From the NCBI RefSeq assembly GCF_042685085.1, contig NZ_JBHUMM010000043.1, forward strand, positions 124,001 through 188,000: 64,000 nt of DNA. The letters are read 5' to 3'. The translations under genes were made by a program, and so were the position numbers. Positions 60,460 through 64,000 of this stretch are shown piece by piece (within the stretch, counting starts at the first letter, position 1; the number at the start of each line of letters is the position of its first letter). A model generated the notes under the pieces. It did no database searches, was not told the DNA's origin, and saw only the letters and a program-made list of their open reading frames with translations. The stretch is from Marinicrinis sediminis (GTDB lineage Bacteria; Bacillota; Bacilli; Paenibacillales; KCTC-33676).

Positions 60460-60519
60460 GATACCGCCGAGTCCCGTTTACAGGAGTCCGCCGAGTCCTG
60501 TCTACAGGATTGTAATAAT
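60448..60519 (+). repeat. Three 24-bp tandem repeats
   Basis: Each unit begins CCGCCGA and contains TCCTGT..ACAGGA-like arms. They keep the reading frame of the preceding gene (AES(C/R)-x-(Q/stop)-(D/E)), which links them to the coding tail. Iterons of an origin are an alternative. Confidence 0.7.
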
Positions 60520-60600
60520 AACAACGGTAATAACAACAAATGAGAATAAACATTACCGCACCGGTTAAAAACCGAACCGATACGGGACAGTTAACACCAA

Positions 60601-60643
60601 ATATATCTGACGTTACCACTTATGTCTGACGTCATAGATATAT
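60601..60643. repeat. Imperfect inverted repeat upstream of the DUF3102 gene
   Basis: ATATATCTGACGT and ACGTCATAGATATAT form the arms, and TCTGACGT occurs twice. It may be an operator or a transcript hairpin. Confidence 0.4.
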
Positions 60644-60745
60644 AAAAACCAAACACGTCAAAACCGAAAGGAGGCAGAGTTACATTATTTCACACGTTAA
60701 AGGACGTTGAGGAAACGAAGAAACTACGAATAGGGAGGCGTTAAT

Positions 60746-61480
60746 ATGAAGATCGTCGCATTATCATCGGATTTAGACGTTGTAACGGCCGAAATCAACG
60801 CATACAAGCGGATTGCCGGCGAAAGTATCTTCGAAATAGGAAGACGGCTGAAACACGTTAAGGAGAACGATTTGACACATGTGGATTTTGGCGATTGGGC
60901 GGAGTCTATCGGTTTTAACAAATCGCATGTACACCGCTATATTCAAGCGTTTGAACAATTCTCAGAATCCCCGACGTCGGCGAATTTACCATCGAGTAAG
61001 ATCCTCGAAATGCTCTCGCTACCATCCGACGTCGATCGCGAATCCTTCGTATCCACCTCGCATACGATCCCGTCGACGGGTGCCGCAAAAACGGTAGACG
61101 AAATGACGGTGAGGGAGCTGCGCGAAGTCAAAAAAGCGTTGAAGGAGGCGGAGGAAAGGGCGGAAAAGGCAGAGGTGCGGGAATCGGACAAGCTCCGTAG
61201 GTACGTAAAGAAATACGGGGACATTGACGATCCGACATTTCGGATTGATAACAGTACCGAGGTCAACGGTGCGGCGATGAGTTTTTCGGAGGACGTCCGA
61301 AACCTACTCCAAACGTACTACCACTTAACGTTATATCTGGCGGAGTTCACGACGATAAACCGGTACAGTTTAGACGAATACAAAAGCGCTGTTGCCGGAC
61401 TAAAGGAGTTTATCACGGCGTTAGAGCGGAATTTATCGTTTAGTGAGACGGAAGAAGCAGTTATTATTGACATTCATTGA
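60746..61480 (+). CDS. DUF3102-type protein
   Basis: 244 residues. The N-terminal IFEIGRRLKHVKENDLTHVDFGDWAESIGFNKSHVHRYIQAFEQF matches DUF3102, a domain of phage and plasmid proteins that often pairs with ParB-like functions. A helical, Glu/Lys-rich coiled-coil region (REVKKALKEAEERAEKAEVRE) follows, then a mostly helical end. AGGGAGGCG precedes ATG 60746. Probably DNA-binding; the role is unknown. Confidence 0.72.
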   Translation: MKIVALSSDLDVVTAEINAYKRIAGESIFEIGRRLKHVKENDLTHVDFGDWAESIGFNKSHVHRYIQAFEQFSESPTSANLPSSKILEMLSLPSDVDRESFVSTSHTIPSTGAAKTVDEMTVRELREVKKALKEAEERAEKAEVRESDKLRRYVKKYGDIDDPTFRIDNSTEVNGAAMSFSEDVRNLLQTYYHLTLYLAEFTTINRYSLDEYKSAVAGLKEFITALERNLSFSETEEAVIIDIH

Positions 61481-61491
61481 GGGGGAGGATA

Positions 61492-61539
61492 ATGAAGCCA
61501 GGTAGCGTATTTATGAGAGAGAGGAGGTCGCGTAAATGA
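61492..61539 (+). CDS. Possible 15-residue leader peptide
   Basis: GGGGGAGGA lies just before ATG 61492, and the frame ends in an ATGA shared with the next start (61536). A product rich in Arg and Lys (MRERRSRK at the end) is predicted. The ribosome site of the next gene (GAGAGGAGGT) lies inside it. Confidence 0.35.
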   Translation: MKPGSVFMRERRSRK

Positions 61540-62393
61540 AGACGTTTCTTGAAGCTATACGCCAATATCAACTTAACAAAGATCCGATCGTGTTTGATAT
61601 GATTCGAAACGCGATGGGATATGACTTTTTGAAGCACGGACTGCATAATTTACCAGGCCCTGAATATTATGTCGCTTTTCGCTGCCTTCGTCTTATTGGC
61701 GGTAGACTATCGACGATTAAATATACGTTAAGTGAGGCCGGATTGGATATTAAACGTGATTCACCAGACTGGATATTTGCAGAACATGCTGCACAACTTG
61801 AAGCGTGGACGGGTATTAAATTAACTGTTGAAAATTATAGGGAGCATGAGTTGTATTTAGCTCGTTATTTTTCTGCTTCATTTCCGATTCTTCAGCGCGC
61901 TTATGAGCAGTTAACAGGACAGCGAGAGACATTGTGGAGTTTGCTAACGTCAAGGTTAGTCGAAGAACACTGGGATGATTTGTTTTCAGCGATTGAATAC
62001 GCCCTGACAAAGGTCGATACGGAATTATCTGAGCGGCAAATCGTTCATTTCGTTAATAGAGCAATACGTACTCATTATGTGAAGACTCAATTCGCCGATA
62101 AAAGGCGCGTTAGACGTGAAGGTAAGGTAAAGTACGTCGATCCTAAATATTACGGTCCCATTTATACCTTATTTGGAGCTGACAGGATTGATTTAATCAA
62201 ACAATCACAGCGCAATCAGCAATTTATTGATCGTATCGTATCTATTATAGAAGAGGATAAAAAAACCGGGGATTTTTCGGAATATCACGTAGACCTTACT
62301 GGTGGATATCGAATGAAAAATCGGTATATTGCGAAGAAACTCGGAATACATGAGGCAAGTTTAAGTCGCAGATTGAGAAAAATTAAAGAATAA
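61536..62393 (+). CDS. HTH or sigma-factor-like protein of the element
   Basis: 285 residues. The C-terminal RMKNRYIAKKLGIHEASLSRRLRKIKE is a clear helix-turn-helix, and the middle (RQIVHFVNRAIRTHYVKTQFADKRRVRR) is basic. The order, a long helical head and a terminal HTH, resembles sigma-70-like regulators, but no family signature is certain. GAGAGGAGGT is a strong ribosome site. Its codons are more AT-rich than those of its neighbours, suggesting separate origin. A terminator follows. Confidence 0.6.
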   Translation: MKTFLEAIRQYQLNKDPIVFDMIRNAMGYDFLKHGLHNLPGPEYYVAFRCLRLIGGRLSTIKYTLSEAGLDIKRDSPDWIFAEHAAQLEAWTGIKLTVENYREHELYLARYFSASFPILQRAYEQLTGQRETLWSLLTSRLVEEHWDDLFSAIEYALTKVDTELSERQIVHFVNRAIRTHYVKTQFADKRRVRREGKVKYVDPKYYGPIYTLFGADRIDLIKQSQRNQQFIDRIVSIIEEDKKTGDFSEYHVDLTGGYRMKNRYIAKKLGIHEASLSRRLRKIKE

Positions 62394-62470
62394 ATATGTT
62401 AAACATTGACGTATTACTTAACGTAAATAGAGAGTTAATTCAGTTATGAGGGAATAATCGAAAGTCAAAA

Positions 62471-62498
62471 TGGCATCTTCGGATGCTTTTTTATTTTT
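62471..62498 (+). terminator. Terminator with UUCG loop
   Basis: GCATC-TTCG-GATGC, then TTTTTTATTTTT. Confidence 0.85.
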
Positions 62499-62575
62499 CT
62501 GAACGTCGTACGATCGAAAATTTTTTTATTTGTCGCTATGAAAAAAAATATTTCAAAGGAGGATGAGGATCGCAC

Positions 62576-62863
62576 ATGAAGATTACACCTAATACCATTC
62601 GAATCATTCGCAGAGTATATCGCCTAACGCTCGAAGATATGGCGGCCATACTGAATACGTCTGCCGCCGGCATGTGGCGGATTGAACACGATCAAAGACC
62701 GTTAACTGCTGATATGGTAGCTAAAATCAAGATCGAACTTGAGTTGACACCGGCTAAACTTCAACGAATTTTAGAAATATACAACGAGTTAGAACGGAAT
62801 CCAACCCGAATGGAACTGGCGCGTAGAAAAATATCTATTACAGAAGTCCCATCGCAAGTTTAA
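62576..62863 (+). CDS. XRE-family HTH protein
   Basis: 95 residues. TIRIIRRVYRLTLEDMAAILNTSAAGMWRIEHDQRPLTADM holds a helix-turn-helix of the Cro/C1 sort; the remainder is helical. AAAGGAGGATGAGG precedes ATG 62576. Possibly a second regulator of the element, or an antirepressor. Confidence 0.75.
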   Translation: MKITPNTIRIIRRVYRLTLEDMAAILNTSAAGMWRIEHDQRPLTADMVAKIKIELELTPAKLQRILEIYNELERNPTRMELARRKISITEVPSQV

Positions 62864-63109
62864 AAGAAATCCCCCGCGAATTGCGGGTATGACCCCCGTA
62901 AAAATAGTTATTATCCCCCGTAAATTACGGGTGTATTAATAATTATATATTAAGAATTACGTATAAAGAATTATATTACCGCCGCTAAAGCGACGGAACA
63001 ACGGATAGTATGTTTGTATATATATCCTAGGACGTTGAGAGAGAGAGAGAAAGAATAATAAGAATTATATATCCCCCGTAAAATGTGGGGGACAGGAGGA
63101 GGTGCAATT
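62864..63109. repeat. CCCCCGTAAA repeat array and AT-rich tract
   Basis: ATCCCCCG-type units occur at 62871, 62893 (ACCCCCG), 62915 and 63073, some with inverted GCGGG or TACGGG that form short hairpins. AGAATTA occurs three times, and a GA tract lies at 63037-63053. No gene is supported. It could be a replication or control region for the next gene. Confidence 0.55.
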
Positions 63110-63589
63110 TTGGATGCAACGTCAAAATCAAAGCCAATGCAGGCAGCGGTCTTCGTCCCATCTGCTAGGACATTGAGAACGCTCTATATGAACATTCCTG
63201 GGTTTAAGAGTGATCATATTTCAGTGTATGATGTACTTTATCATTATTGGAACTATCAATATAAGTATTCATTTCCACCAATAGCTACCTTGTGTATAGA
63301 AACTGGATTCAGTGATGATAAGATACGTAAATTGTTACGAGAATTAAATAAATGGAATCTAATAGAAACTCGCAAAAGTGATACAGGAGCAAATAATATT
63401 TATTTTTTGTCAGCTCCAATCGAATCAGAGTCCGAATTTTATAGTAGGTTCCCTGAGGCGCTTCAATATAGAACTGAACGTATTGCTAACATTGAAGCTA
63501 GAACAAGTAAACCAACATCAAAACAGAGAAAAATGGCTGCTCCAGTTCAGGAAATTGCACAAAAAGAGGTTTTATTAGATTGGTTATAG
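63110..63589 (+). CDS. Winged-helix protein, possibly replication-related
   Basis: 159 residues from TTG 63110, which follows AGGAGGAGGT. YDVLYHYWNYQYKYSFPPIATLCIETGFSDDKIRKLLRELNKWNLIETR is a winged helix like those of replication initiators and phage DnaD-type proteins. Basic C terminus (TSKQRKMAAP). The CCCCCGTAAA array just upstream could be its target. The name is not certain. Confidence 0.6.
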   Translation: MDATSKSKPMQAAVFVPSARTLRTLYMNIPGFKSDHISVYDVLYHYWNYQYKYSFPPIATLCIETGFSDDKIRKLLRELNKWNLIETRKSDTGANNIYFLSAPIESESEFYSRFPEALQYRTERIANIEARTSKPTSKQRKMAAPVQEIAQKEVLLDWL

Positions 63590-63687
63590 ATTGCGTCTTA
63601 CGAGCAGACGTTAAACAGTCGGCCATGCGGGCGATAAAACGAGTCGGATGCAAACCGCAGCGATCCGCATCGAGGGCGATTAAATGA
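63580..63687 (+). CDS. Possible 35-residue basic protein
   Basis: TTG 63580 follows AAAGAGGT, and the frame ends in an ATGA shared with the next start. The product is basic (RAIKRVGCKPQRSASRAIK at the end). It overlaps the preceding gene by 10 bases. Weak call. Confidence 0.3.
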   Translation: MVIDCVLRADVKQSAMRAIKRVGCKPQRSASRAIK

Positions 63688-64000
63688 TACGTAATTTAAA
63701 CAGACGATTTCAGCAATTAGCACGTCAACATTGTGCAGCTTTTACCGGAACGAATGGATGTCGATATCAATCACAATGCATCTGGTTCCGCGATGATCCG
63801 GAGGCGAAACGATACCTTAACGAAGGAGGGATGCGTTGTTTTTACTTTGAAAAGCACGTACTTCCTGTGGACGCAGCGTTAGAGTCTGCGTATTGGGCAA
63901 CAGATGAAGAAGCGATCAGTCAATGCAGTACATGCGGCTGTCCAATCGTCAAGAAATCTAATCGTCAGAAATATTGCGTTAATTGTTCTGCTGAAAAGAA
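63684..64000 (+). CDS. Cys-rich VLP-type protein, 3' truncated
   Basis: The frame runs off the right edge after about 105 residues. Conserved Cys in HCAAFTGTNGCRYQSQC, CFYFEKHVLP and the pair CSTCGC and CVNC form likely zinc-binding sites, matching Cys_rich_VLP proteins of phages and integrative elements. ATG 63684 is coupled by ATGA to the preceding frame. The function is unknown. Confidence 0.65.
   Translation, partial: MIRNLNRRFQQLARQHCAAFTGTNGCRYQSQCIWFRDDPEAKRYLNEGGMRCFYFEKHVLPVDAALESAYWATDEEAISQCSTCGCPIVKKSNRQKYCVNCSAEK

Larger units (their letters stand above)
56400..64000 (+). mobile_element. Integrated phage-like or ICE-like element, right end outside the window
   Basis: A tyrosine integrase next to spo0A, an XRE repressor facing leftward, a back-to-back promoter switch and a rightward series of small hypothetical, winged-helix and HTH genes form a typical control module. 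Codon use changes sharply at about 56.7 kb (many ACG, TCG, GCG codons, and some AT-rich genes), and gene order departs from the chromosome block. No structural phage or conjugation genes are seen yet, so the kind of element is open. Confidence 0.8.

Noticed and set aside
60448..60519. CRISPR array
   Set aside because: Repeats are directly adjacent with no spacers, and they are in frame with a gene.

Overview
The window is a piece of the chromosome of an endospore-forming Gram-positive bacterium, most likely Paenibacillus. The strongest evidence is the gene order from about 23.9 kb to 56.4 kb: mntR, yqhO, yqhP, yqhQ, yqhR, aroQ, yqhT, efp, then yqhV, the eight-gene spoIIIA operon, accB, accC, an asp23-type gene, nusB, folD, xseA, xseB, ispA, dxs, tlyA, argR, recN, spoIVB and spo0A. 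This is the Bacillus yqhN-to-spo0A block with Paenibacillus-type insertions (lysC, a DUF441 gene, comB and comA; and, between ispA and dxs, a large structured non-coding RNA with its membrane partner gene).

Layout. 1-11.3 kb: the end of an exopolysaccharide cluster (truncated flippase, ManC, an SAF-domain dehydrogenase, a WecG/TagA glycosyltransferase, two GH26 enzymes, a clan GH-A hydrolase and an LCP ligase). Two mannanase-type enzymes beside a GDP-mannose synthase point to a mannose-containing polymer trimmed or released by its own hydrolases. 11.4-24.4 kb: metal homeostasis and housekeeping, with a nucleotidyltransferase, an iron-siderophore ATPase plus FhuF-type reductase, a Fur-box region that may encode a small RNA, Zur, YidD, metG behind a methionine T-box, the Zur-boxed znuACB operon, ccdA, splB and MntR. 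24.4-34 kb: the yqh genes, efp, lysC and the sulfolactate pair comA-comB behind a sigma-E-type promoter. 34-56.4 kb: spoIIIAA-AH, fatty-acid, NusB, folate, exonuclease VII and isoprenoid genes, then sporulation control by spoIVB and spo0A.

Between ispA and oapA (47.05-47.83 kb) lies about 0.75 kb without a convincing gene. It has its own extended -10 promoter and dense hairpins, and it sits where OLE (ornate, large, extremophilic) RNA is found in other Firmicutes, directly before a gene whose product fits its membrane partner OapA.

56.4-64 kb is a mobile element of phage or ICE character inserted right behind spo0A and running off the right edge. A tyrosine integrase is followed by a leftward small operon with an XRE repressor, a back-to-back promoter switch with three operator-like repeats, and a rightward string of small, often ATGA-coupled genes. 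These include a Rep-like winged-helix gene with a probable ATA start and an amber codon in its 24-bp repeat tail, a DUF3102 protein, an HTH or sigma-like protein, a second XRE protein, another winged-helix protein and a Cys-rich VLP-type protein cut by the window edge. Two repeat-rich gaps in the element look like replication or control sites.
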